29,306 bases of DNA from a virus, in the IMG/VR virus record IMGVR_UViG_3300030007_000015, positions 1 through 29,306 of that record; one strand, given 5' to 3'. Both the position numbers and the translations under genes were made by a program. The notes beneath the pieces were generated by a model, which was not told the origin of the DNA, did not search any database, and was given only the letters and a program-made list of their open reading frames with translations. Of this stretch, positions 1-5,352 are shown piece by piece; the first letter of the stretch is position 1; every line of letters begins with the position of its first letter.

Positions 1-163
1 AATCGAAGCTAATTTCCAGCCCCTGTGACTGGCTGCCGTCTTTACCGAAGGTATAAACGGCGGAGGTGATTACGCCCTCGTAAGCGCCGTTCTCGGAAAT
101 ACCCATGCCTGCGCCAGCTTTCTTGGCGGCTTCAGCGTCGAATTTAAAGCTCATTGGTTGCAT
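1..163 (-). CDS. Phage SSB-like/DUF669-type protein, N-terminal part only
   Basis: This leftward gene runs off the left edge, so only its first 54 residues are visible (begins MQPMSFKFDAEAAKKAGAGM). The ATG at 163 overlaps the TGA of the upstream ATPase gene by one base and has an AGGAG motif about ten bases upstream, which favours it over the second ATG at 154. The position next to a Walker-type ATPase and an exonuclease is typical of phage recombination modules that carry a DUF669-type or other single-strand-binding protein. That assignment is by context and general resemblance only. No catalytic motif is expected or seen. Confidence 0.55.
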   Translation of the reverse strand, partial: MQPMSFKFDAEAAKKAGAGMGISENGAYEGVITSAVYTFGKDGSQSQGLEISFD

Positions 164-846
164 CAGATTGTTGCTCCTAAGGAATCAGACAGGAAGTCGC
201 AGATGGCGACGTCCACAGCTTTGAGGTCATTGTCCATTTCGGACAGGTCAGGGAATAAGTCAGGCGGTGCTTTGGCGGTGTCGTTGTCGTCACCTTTGAT
301 CAGAAAGACATGCTTACCGTCCTTCTTAATGGCGCGCAGAACGATGGAGAAATAGCCCTCTGGGGTCAGCTTTTCGTTAAGCATCTTCCCAGCGGTCTTC
401 ATGCGGATTTTGCCTTCGCTCTCTTCTGTGTGAGCCAGAAAGTAAACGCGAACGTCGTCCGGCAGCTGCGTGGCCGCAGTGATGATTCGCCAGACGTGAT
501 CCGCCATTTCAGTGAACTTGGTGTAGCCGGTTTGGTAGGCGCGCATCATGTTTTCGTGCTGCATCACCACTTGGAAGTCATCGATGATGAGCACCTTCCG
601 CGTTTTCGACAGAACCATGCGCTGGATCTTGTCCTGCACATCATTCCAGTCGTCGGTTCGAAACACGTTGCCGCGCTGGGCCACGCCGTCGGCGTCTGGC
701 TGGCCGTTGATGCGCCAGCCTTTCGAGCGGAAGGGCAGCAGTTTGGGGATGCATTGGATAAGCAGGCATTCATCTGGCTGGAAGTTTCGCAGGCTGTATG
801 ACTTGCCCGCGCCAGAGTCGCCAAGGATCAGAACTGGAGTACCCAT
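163..846 (-). CDS. Sak4-like/AAA_24 nucleotide-binding recombination ATPase
   Basis: This is a 227-residue P-loop ATPase. Walker A is GDSGAGKS at residues 9-16, and a Walker B-like strand KVLIIDD lies near 84-90. Size and layout fit the phage AAA_24/Sak4 family, RecA-fold proteins thought to assist single-strand annealing together with a phage SSB. The ATG at 846 overlaps the stop of the exonuclease gene by one base, and AGGAG lies upstream, so the genes are translationally coupled. The downstream partner is the SSB-like gene. The ATP-binding call is firm. The annealing role is inferred from neighbours, and a general AAA-type ATPase remains possible. Confidence 0.75.
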   Translation of the reverse strand: MGTPVLILGDSGAGKSYSLRNFQPDECLLIQCIPKLLPFRSKGWRINGQPDADGVAQRGNVFRTDDWNDVQDKIQRMVLSKTRKVLIIDDFQVVMQHENMMRAYQTGYTKFTEMADHVWRIITAATQLPDDVRVYFLAHTEESEGKIRMKTAGKMLNEKLTPEGYFSIVLRAIKKDGKHVFLIKGDDNDTAKAPPDLFPDLSEMDNDLKAVDVAICDFLSDSLGATI

Positions 847-1520
847 CAGAACATCGCTCCTAAGTAATGGCGCATGGTGAACTGCTGGTCTTCGTTCAGC
901 TTATCCATATTGGATAAACACCAGCGAAAATAGCCCGCATCCTTTGCGGCTATATCAGCAAAGGTTTCATTTCGGTACTTTCCGAATTTCATGATGTGGA
1001 GCAGGGAAGGTTGCTTTGTGATTTCCCTCATTTCAGCGATCTTCCATTTCGCTAGGCTGTTCATGTATAGAAGGGTTGTGGCCGTTACGTAACAGTCATA
1101 AAGCGCACGGTGCGCATACAAACCTTCCGGTACGTCCGGATCCAATCCGAAGCGGTACCGCAGATACTGGTTGCCGTGTGACTTCTCTTCCGGCCAGAGT
1201 TTGCGAGCCAGCTTCATCGTGCAAACCCATGGCGCCAGAATCATCGGCAGCTTTTCCCGGTCGAATGCCGCGTTGTGAGCGACGTAGATATCAGCGCCCA
1301 AGTACTTATCAATCACAGCGTCGAGCGGCGGCGCATCAGCGACCATATCTTCGGTGATGTGGTGCAATTCCATGGCCTCAAAACCGATGGGCTCAGGGGG
1401 CTTTACAAAGTCGCTGAGAGGGTTACAAATTTCACCGTTTACGATATCGACGCTGGCGATCTCGCAGACGCCGCCCTCGATAGAGGTTGTTTCGGTATCA
1501 ATGACTCGGAAAGTGGTCAT
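846..1520 (-). CDS. DnaQ-like DEDDh 3'-5' exonuclease with ExoX-type C-terminus
   Basis: This is a 224-residue protein. Exo I is IDTE (D8, E10), Exo II is AHNAAFD (D87) and Exo III is HRALYD (H137, D142). That is the DEDDh arrangement of DnaQ/exonuclease X enzymes, which remove 3' nucleotides using two metal ions. The C-terminal segment (LLHIMKFGKYRNETFADIA, about 173-191) matches the small domain found after the nuclease in ExoX-like phage proteins. The reading frame opens 72 bases earlier, but the ATG at 1520 preceded by AGGAAA gives a start directly before the catalytic strand. It probably serves phage recombination or repair with the adjacent ATPase and SSB-like protein. Confidence 0.85.
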   Translation of the reverse strand: MTTFRVIDTETTSIEGGVCEIASVDIVNGEICNPLSDFVKPPEPIGFEAMELHHITEDMVADAPPLDAVIDKYLGADIYVAHNAAFDREKLPMILAPWVCTMKLARKLWPEEKSHGNQYLRYRFGLDPDVPEGLYAHRALYDCYVTATTLLYMNSLAKWKIAEMREITKQPSLLHIMKFGKYRNETFADIAAKDAGYFRWCLSNMDKLNEDQQFTMRHYLGAMF

Positions 1521-1686
1521 GCTGATTTCCTGTATCGGTTTGCGCGTCGAGATTTGCCTCGAGGTGAGCCAGGCGCATGGCCAGCCGCTCAAGGGTCGCA
1601 GGGGGTATGCAGCGGGCGACGCATATCGAGAGGATCAGGTCTTCTGTCACCTGCTCCTCAGTGGGCACGTTAACGTTTATTGCCAT
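1498..1686 (-). CDS. Small hypothetical phage protein (62 aa)
   Basis: This is a short leftward gene, starting MAINVNVPTEEQVTEDLILS. Its ATG lies inside the last codons of the upstream membrane-peptide gene and its end overlaps the exonuclease start by 23 bases, so it would be read by coupling in a compact early operon. No clear Shine-Dalgarno sequence is seen. The residues suggest an amphipathic helical protein with no recognised domain. No function can be assigned. The dense overlap with both neighbours and the absence of a gap if it is included support it being real. Confidence 0.55.
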   Translation of the reverse strand: MAINVNVPTEEQVTEDLILSICVARCIPPATLERLAMRLAHLEANLDAQTDTGNQHDHFPSH

Positions 1687-1838
1687 GGCGCGTTTACCAG
1701 CATCATTGTGGAAACGATCAGGGCAAAAAGAATGCCGAAGAAAACATAGCGACCAAGCATGTTGGGCTGCCAGTTACTGACGTCATCGCCGGTCAGCTTG
1801 TACCGGTATTGCTCCCTTTTTGCTGCGTTCATTTCCAT
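1677..1838 (-). CDS. Small single-pass membrane protein (53 aa)
   Basis: The start is at the ATG at 1838 (MEMNAAKREQYRYKLTG), preceded by AGAGGG at proper spacing. The frame remains open further upstream but has no comparable site. Residues about 30-49 (YVFFGILFALIVSTMMLV) form one hydrophobic segment after a charged N-terminal half, so a small inner-membrane protein is likely. Its start region overlaps the end of the CxxC protein gene and its end overlaps the next small gene. Small membrane peptides in PL operons are sometimes inhibitors or exclusion factors, but nothing in this sequence shows such a role. Confidence 0.6.
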   Translation of the reverse strand: MEMNAAKREQYRYKLTGDDVSNWQPNMLGRYVFFGILFALIVSTMMLVNAPWQ

Positions 1839-2215
1839 GATGTTTTCCCTCTGGCGCCGCGCGTGGTTGGCGCTGCCTTCGTGCGTTTCTGCATCTGCAG
1901 CATGTAGGCGCAAATGCCCTCTTTGCAGACCGTGTGAGTTTTGCTTCCGCGATACTGCTCAACCGTGACAAGCTGCAAATCGGCCGGCAGCCGGAACTTG
2001 CCACAGTAGTCGCACATCAGCGACTCAACATGCTCAGTCGCTGATGCGCAGATGACGGCTTCTCCATACTGGCGGGGCGTGCCCGCCTGGTCGGTATAGA
2101 AAACTGCATTAGCGCGGCATTCGTTGAATGTCACCAACTGGCGGCCAATGCGCAGCGGCGTGCCCGGCGGCAGTGCGGCGAGGCGTTCTCTCGATAATTT
2201 GGGGATGATCTGCAT
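1829..2215 (-). CDS. Hypothetical protein with paired cysteine motifs (128 aa)
   Basis: The ATG at 2215 follows AAGGAG at good spacing. The protein contains CDYCGKF (about residues 69-75) and CKEGIC (about 97-102), a four-cysteine pattern that could bind zinc. It ends in a basic tail rich in Lys, Arg and Thr, which might contact nucleic acid. It lies just downstream of a strong leftward terminator (2282-2307), so its expression should depend on read-through or antitermination from PL. The family was not recognised. Zinc binding and nucleic-acid contact are inferences from residue pattern only. Confidence 0.65.
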   Translation of the reverse strand: MQIIPKLSRERLAALPPGTPLRIGRQLVTFNECRANAVFYTDQAGTPRQYGEAVICASATEHVESLMCDYCGKFRLPADLQLVTVEQYRGSKTHTVCKEGICAYMLQMQKRTKAAPTTRGARGKTSWK

Positions 2216-2281
2216 AGCAGCTCCTTATTTAGTCCATGACAAAACGCCCGCGGTGACTGGCAGGCTTCTTTGCGATGGATG

Positions 2282-2307
2282 AAAAAAAGCCCTCGGGGCG
2301 CGAGGGC
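2282..2307 (-). terminator. Rho-independent terminator in the leftward early operon
   Basis: On the minus strand, GCCCTCG, a five-base loop and CGAGGGC form a perfect seven-pair GC-rich stem, followed directly by seven Ts. It lies inside the PL operon, after the structured non-coding stretch and before the CxxC protein gene. It would behave like a lambda tL terminator that antitermination must overcome. Confidence 0.8.
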
Positions 2308-2336
2308 AAACACAGCATGGAGAGTTGTTAGAGAGT

Positions 2337-2405
2337 CGTGCGGCCGGATTCGAACCGGATCCGGGGTAGGGAACCCCGCGCATTGCCTTTTATGCTACCG
2401 ACACA
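2337..2405 (-). tRNA. Degenerate tRNA-like element (possible Gly-CCC)
   Basis: The minus strand reads as a partial cloverleaf. A T-arm has a TTCGAAT loop on a four-pair CCGG stem. An anticodon arm CGGGG/CCCCG has loop TTCCCTA (anticodon CCC). A four-pair D-like stem is GCAT/ATGC. The acceptor stem pairs only with a bulge (CGG/CCG plus GTG/CAC), the outer T-stem pair is mismatched, the D loop lacks a normal GG, and no CCA follows. It could be a decayed phage tRNA, a tRNA mimic or chance structure. Working tRNA status is not supported. Confidence 0.35.
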
Positions 2406-2481
2406 ACGGCCATGCCCACTCATCTGCATCCACGGATACGCACGAACAATGAGTAAGGGAATGAGTAGGCATGCCGTTGTG
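2402..2481. repeat. Long imperfect inverted repeat (21-22 bp arms)
   Basis: The arm at 2402-2423 (CACAACGG, CATGCC, ACTCAT) is matched in reverse complement by 2461-2481 (ATGAGT, GGCATG, CCGTTGTG) with one bulged base and one mismatch. The 37-base loop contains a smaller ATCC/GGAT hairpin. Two short perfect hairpins follow at 2483-2500 (GCTGGG/CCCAGC) and 2517-2533 (GCCCTG/CAGGGC). No reading frame explains this. Together with the tRNA-like fold and terminator it fills the gene-free stretch 2216-2543, which suggests a structured RNA. Confidence 0.6.
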
Positions 2482-2543
2482 AGCTGGGATGATGCCCAGC
2501 TAGTGGTCTTAACGAAGCCCTGACCCGCAGGGCAGCGGTAAAA

Positions 2544-2675
2544 TCACTTCGCTTCAAACACTTTCATAGCTGTTTCAATTCTTGCCGCCGTGCCTGCGTT
2601 AGGCTCAATCTGCTGGATGCGCTGAGCGTCTTGCAGCAACTGAGCGATGATGTGTTTTAATTCTTCGTTGCTCAT
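2544..2675 (-). CDS. Small hypothetical helical protein (43 aa)
   Basis: This is a complete 43-residue frame beginning MSNEELKHIIAQLLQDAQRI and ending KVFEAK. The ATG at 2675 has a GGTGAG element seven bases upstream. The sequence is predicted by eye to be mostly helical and acidic/amphipathic, without cysteines or membrane segments. It lies between the 60-aa gene upstream and the structured non-coding region downstream in the leftward operon. No family was recognised. The ribosome site and the fit into an otherwise empty interval support it. Confidence 0.6.
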   Translation of the reverse strand: MSNEELKHIIAQLLQDAQRIQQIEPNAGTAARIETAMKVFEAK

Positions 2676-2712
2676 TATCTCACCCCTTAATAACGTGATT
2701 AAAAAGGGCCGC

Positions 2713-2895
2713 CTAAGCAGCCTTGAAACCTGTCACCTCTATCCTGCATATCGGATAGGTGTAGAGCTTGTTGTCCTGAACAATTTTCTGTGCGGCTTCC
2801 ATGGTTTCGGCGCTATCGCAGAACTTGATGTTCTCGTAATACGAGCCGTCGTCGCTCTCCGGCTTGCCAGCCAGAATCGTGAAACAAAGTGACAT
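2713..2895 (-). CDS. Small hypothetical phage protein (60 aa)
   Basis: This 60-residue protein (starts MSLCFTILAGKPESDD) has AGAGGA upstream of the ATG at 2895. It starts immediately after the stop of the 66-aa gene. The pattern of short strands and one helix suggests a compact globular fold, but no known motif is visible. It belongs to the promoter-proximal part of the PL operon, where lambdoid phages keep host-takeover and inhibitor genes. That context does not assign a function. Confidence 0.65.
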   Translation of the reverse strand: MSLCFTILAGKPESDDGSYYENIKFCDSAETMEAAQKIVQDNKLYTYPICRIEVTGFKAA

Positions 2896-2896
2896 G

Positions 2897-3097
2897 TTAT
2901 TTTCCTCTCATAACGTGATTAGTTGCTTTACAGGTGTGCGTTTCTTCGGCCAGATAAACTATTTCCATCGCCTTACCGGTATTTTCCGCTTTGCCAAATA
3001 TTCGGTTGCAGTGATGGCACAGCACCGTCGCTTCACCGCGCCCGCTCACACCCCAAGTGATATCGTTTTGCTTGATTGGCTGTGATTCAGTAATCAT
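2897..3097 (-). CDS. First gene of the PL operon, small cysteine-containing protein (66 aa)
   Basis: The ATG at 3097 follows GGGGAAGGAAAAG, a strong ribosome site. The protein begins MITESQPIKQNDITWGVSGR and contains CHHC (about 27-30) and a later single Cys in HTCK, suggesting an incomplete zinc-binding pattern. It is the first gene after the roughly 170-base PL leader, the place where lambda keeps N. It has no arginine-rich N-terminal helix, so it does not look like an N antiterminator. Function unknown. Confidence 0.65.
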   Translation of the reverse strand: MITESQPIKQNDITWGVSGRGEATVLCHHCNRIFGKAENTGKAMEIVYLAEETHTCKATNHVMRGK

Positions 3098-3127
3098 CTT
3101 TTCCTTCCCCGTTTAGTGGTTTTATGT

Positions 3128-3180
3128 CTGCCGTCTCGTGTTGACAGCGGCAGGGTAAAAACACTTCTCCCTTAAAGAGC
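3128..3180 (-). promoter_or_regulatory. nut-like element in the PL leader (boxA plus hairpin)
   Basis: On the minus strand the leader carries GCTCTTTAAG (3180-3171), close to the boxA consensus bound by NusB/NusE. It is followed by a hairpin at 3153-3128 with CTGCC/GGCAG and GTC/GAC stems around the loop AACACGA. BoxA then a hairpin is the order of lambdoid nut sites. No N-like protein is visible in the window. The assignment is by motif only. Confidence 0.45.
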
Positions 3181-3275
3181 TTATTTGCGGTCGATCCCTC
3201 TCGGGGCCGGAAGTGATTACATCGCTCACCTCATCGCGTGCTGCTTAGTTGGCGTCCTGCCGTTTCGATGGAATG

Positions 3276-3304
3276 AATTTATCTCAAAGATAAAGATTGG
3301 TAAA
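3276..3304 (-). promoter_or_regulatory. Leftward early promoter PL with CI/Cro operator
   Basis: On the minus strand, TTTACC (3304-3299), a 17-base spacer and TAAATT (3281-3276) form a sigma-70 promoter. A palindromic operator TTTATCT-N3-AGATAAA (3278-3294) covers the spacer and -10. The same arrangement, with the identical 17-bp operator, occurs at PR. The start of transcription would be near 3269, leaving a leader of about 170 bases before the first gene. Confidence 0.65.
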
Positions 3305-3361
3305 TAGCAAAATGATAAATATTTTATATTATCTGAGGGTGATTTTGATAAATACATGAAT

Positions 3362-3389
3362 AATAAAGATAAATTAATTTATCTTTATT
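3362..3389. repeat. Perfect 28-bp AT-rich palindrome
   Basis: Bases 3362-3389 are a perfect palindrome with half AATAAAGATAAATT. Each half carries the operator half-site TTTATCT in everted orientation. It lies between PL and the cI terminator. Together with further partial GATAA/TTATC sites at 3313-3356, it may contribute extra repressor binding, or act as a cruciform or bend. The gene-free interval 3098-3448 otherwise holds the PL leader, PL and the cI terminator. Confidence 0.55.
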
Positions 3390-3401
3390 TTGTTTGGGCG
3401 T

Positions 3402-3426
3402 AAAAAAACCAGCTCAAGGCTGGCTT
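3402..3426 (-). terminator. Terminator of the cI transcript
   Basis: On the minus strand, AAGCCAGC, loop CTTGA and GCTGGTTT form an eight-pair stem (one G-U pair), followed by a run of Ts down to 3402. It begins 23 bases beyond the cI stop and separates cI transcription from the PL region. Confidence 0.75.
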
Positions 3427-3448
3427 CTTTAGCATTTATGGATGGGGG

Positions 3449-4201
3449 TTAACCTAAGCGTGAGTAGGCCATCTGCCATTTTCCGACGATAAACCCTTCT
3501 ATGTGAAAGGATTCTTCGTTTTCATTATTAATTTCCCAGCGCTCATATTTTGTATTGTCACTGATTACAACAATCCTATCCTTTAGCATTTGAAGGCGTT
3601 TTATATGCGACCCCTCGCCATAGCTGAACGCATAAATGCCGTCACTTCGAAACGTTTTAACCGTGATATCAATAATGACAAGCTCGCCCGGGTCAATCGT
3701 CCCAATCATGCTATCGCCAGCCGCAGTGGTCAATTTTAGAGAAGACGCCGGTCTGCCACCGAACATGCGCTTAGCGTATTCGGGATCAACTTCTATAGAC
3801 TGAATTATCTCCGGATAATCACTATTCATACGACCAACCCCGCAACTATGCTCCGCATCTAACAATTCCAATCTGTATGGATGATCAGTATAGTTTTTAG
3901 AGATGTTTTGCAAGTCAAAAGCGCCGCTTTTGCTAGATTCAGTATTGGAAATGCGAGTTAATCCTGGAGTGTCTTCCGATTGCGGAACATCTAACCAGCC
4001 ACGGTTTAGACCAAGATTGGTCTCTACTCTGCGTGCAATTATGTCCCCAACGTTACGAGTCGCATTCACACTAATCAGCTGGCTAAGCTGAGACGCAGGC
4101 AACCCGATTGCATCAGCAAACTGCGATTTAGTCTTACCCTCACGAATAAAAGCATCCATAAGGGCGCGCAAGTTATTGCGTCTGAAGTCTTTAGTTTCCA
4201 T
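3449..4201 (-). CDS. cI: CI-type phage repressor with S24/LexA-like autoprotease domain
   Basis: The protein has 250 residues from the ATG at 4201. An in-frame TTG at 4243 lies upstream but is less likely. Residues 1-70 form a helix-turn-helix (KSQFADAIGLPASQLSQLIS, about 25-44). The C-terminal half is a LexA/UmuD-like peptidase with Ser164 in GDSM and Lys201 in HIKRL, the 37-residue spacing seen in LexA. A likely cleavage bond is Cys120-Gly121, as in UmuD. It should bind the twin operators at PL and PR, keep the prophage silent, and self-cleave when RecA is activated. It is divergent from the cro-like gene. Confidence 0.9.
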   Translation of the reverse strand: METKDFRRNNLRALMDAFIREGKTKSQFADAIGLPASQLSQLISVNATRNVGDIIARRVETNLGLNRGWLDVPQSEDTPGLTRISNTESSKSGAFDLQNISKNYTDHPYRLELLDAEHSCGVGRMNSDYPEIIQSIEVDPEYAKRMFGGRPASSLKLTTAAGDSMIGTIDPGELVIIDITVKTFRSDGIYAFSYGEGSHIKRLQMLKDRIVVISDNTKYERWEINNENEESFHIEGFIVGKWQMAYSRLG

Positions 4202-4258
4202 TCCCGAATGTTCCCACGTATTAGCAATATGATAAATATCCAAAATGCTAAATTCGCG

Positions 4259-4287
4259 TTGTCATTAATTTATCTTTGAGATAAACT
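4259..4287 (+). promoter_or_regulatory. Rightward early promoter PR with CI/Cro operator
   Basis: TTGTCA (4259-4264), a 17-base spacer and TAAACT (4282-4287) form the promoter for the cro-like gene. The operator TTTATCT-N3-AGATAAA (4269-4285) is the exact counterpart of the PL operator and blocks the spacer and -10. A second, weaker site with one good half (TTTATCT at 4291) follows. The promoter for cI must overlap this region, but no convincing one could be chosen. Confidence 0.7.
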
Positions 4288-4318
4288 CATTTTATCTTTA
4301 ACGAAAAAGGTAACTAAA

Positions 4319-4552
4319 ATGAGCAATGATTTACTCCGCTGGCGCAAAGAGGCTAACAAGGAAGAGTGGTTTGCTCTTGCTCAACACGTTGGGACCTCTG
4401 TTGGCTACATGAACCTGATTGCATATGGCGTTCGCCGAGCATCTCCCGACCGCGCCGAAGCAATCGAGAAGGGCACTAAATTGATAGGCAAACATTCACC
4501 AGTAACCAAAGAAAGCCTTGTTTTCGCAACTGCCCGCGTAAACGCGGCATAA
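4319..4552 (+). CDS. Cro-like helix-turn-helix regulator (77 aa)
   Basis: This is the first gene after PR and divergent from cI, with AAGG upstream of its ATG. The 77 residues contain a compact helix-turn-helix-like segment (WFALAQHVGTSVGYMNLIAY, about 17-36) and a downstream basic stretch. The -GTSVGYMNLI-A-G-RRASPDRA- pattern resembles YdaS/Cro-type regulators that pair with LexA-like repressors. It probably competes with CI at the shared operators and lowers early transcription during lytic growth. The role is inferred from position and fold. Confidence 0.8.
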   Translation: MSNDLLRWRKEANKEEWFALAQHVGTSVGYMNLIAYGVRRASPDRAEAIEKGTKLIGKHSPVTKESLVFATARVNAA

Positions 4553-4585
4553 CTACGCACTCAATCAACACGGAAATATTAAGCA

Positions 4586-4900
4586 ATGCAACACGCAATT
4601 ACTTGCAACACATCAGTGATTTGCAAGCCGGAAGTACTCGAGGGGTTTTGGCTGAAATCAGTACTGGAATTTGGGAATAAACCCCTGGCGAAGCAGATGG
4701 GAATTCATCCGACCGCGCTTAGTCGCGACAAGGCTCGGATCGCTAAGTTGGCGAGTCAAATGGTTCACCAACTTGGGCTGCCTGCTGGATCAGTCGAAGT
4801 GCTCGGGTGTGAGCAGAATGTCGTGATAACCGGTGCCGAAGCAAAAGCGTTGCTTTTGATGCTTGAGCATATCCGGGAGCCGAAATCTCAGGAGGCGTAA
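4586..4900 (+). CDS. cII: CII-like transcriptional activator
   Basis: This 104-residue protein lies in the third position of the immunity/early operon, where lambdoid phages carry cII. A DNA-binding helix-turn-helix is visible around PLAKQMGIHPTALSRDKARI (about residues 33-52), comparable to the lambda CII segment that follows TEAVGVDKSQISRW. CII proteins activate promoters for repressor establishment and integration. The C-terminal part is longer and different from lambda CII, so a generic regulator remains possible. The stop overlaps the ATG of the next gene (TAATG). Confidence 0.65.
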   Translation: MQHAITCNTSVICKPEVLEGFWLKSVLEFGNKPLAKQMGIHPTALSRDKARIAKLASQMVHQLGLPAGSVEVLGCEQNVVITGAEAKALLLMLEHIREPKSQEA

Positions 4901-5167
4901 TGAACCATATCGAATTTATTGAGCACCACATCATGCAAAAACTGACTGCTGATGGAGTATCGGTGGGGATCGCTCAGGGGGGGGGCAAGCTATGCGCTTG
5001 AACATTATCGCCGCTGCTCACAAGCCAGCGCCAAAGGCAAGATTTTCGACGACTGCATGCGCCTGGCTAAAGCGTGGGCTGATAAGCATGGCACCGCGAA
5101 AGACAAGCCGGTTAGCACCAAAAAGAAAAGCCGCACTGCTGGAACAGTACGGCCATCACTTCTTTAA
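4900..5167 (+). pseudogene. Small early phage gene with apparent +1 frameshift at a G9 run
   Basis: From the ATG at 4900 (MNHIEFIEHHIMQKLTADGV) translation hits a TGA after 33 codons, just past a run of nine Gs at 4977-4985. If the run had eight Gs the frame would continue as GGASYALEHYRRCSQASAKG to the stop at 5165-5167, giving an 88-residue protein with consistent helical character on both sides. The Shine-Dalgarno GGAGG lies before the start. The break may be a sequencing error, a real mutation or reversible slippage. No function is recognised, and the gene lies between cII-like and the initiator. Confidence 0.6.
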
Positions 5168-5190
5168 AAACCACTGAGGTTTTAACCATT

Positions 5191-5352
5191 ATGCACAAGA
5201 AACGGCGCACAGCGCAACCCCAAGAAATTACCCGTTATGACTTTGTTCGGCCAGCTGATCCAATTGGTACAGCGCCCAAAGAATTCCAGCAACGTCTCGC
5301 AGCTGAATGGCGAAAAGTTCAGGATCAGCACAAGGCCAAAGCAAATGAATAG
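5191..5352 (+). CDS. Small hypothetical early protein (53 aa)
   Basis: This is a complete 53-residue frame beginning MHKKRRTAQPQEITRYDFVR and ending KANE. Its last codons overlap the ATG of the initiator gene by eight bases. A GAGGT lies 13 bases upstream of the ATG. It is basic at the N-terminus (KKRR) and has a charged helical C-terminal half (EFQQRLAAEWRKVQDQHK). It looks like the small conserved proteins often found just before O-like genes. No function is known to me. Confidence 0.65.
   Translation: MHKKRRTAQPQEITRYDFVRPADPIGTAPKEFQQRLAAEWRKVQDQHKAKANE

Noticed and set aside
310-801. A 163-codon plus-strand frame across the early ATPase gene
   Set aside because: It is antisense to a gene with clear Walker motifs and coupled starts; its translation shows no domain.
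2691-2921. TAACGTGATTA repeated at 2691-2701 and 2911-2921
   Set aside because: Eleven bases at two gene junctions could be a duplicated junction, but one copy codes the end of a gene. This is too little for an att site or mobile element.
2897-3097. First PL gene as an N antiterminator
   Set aside because: It has no arginine-rich N-terminal helix and has a CHHC motif instead, so position alone was not enough.
4992-5177. A 61-codon frame over the G9-disrupted gene
   Set aside because: It starts downstream of the frameshift in a third frame, with a basic, atypical translation; the G9 repair explains the region better.
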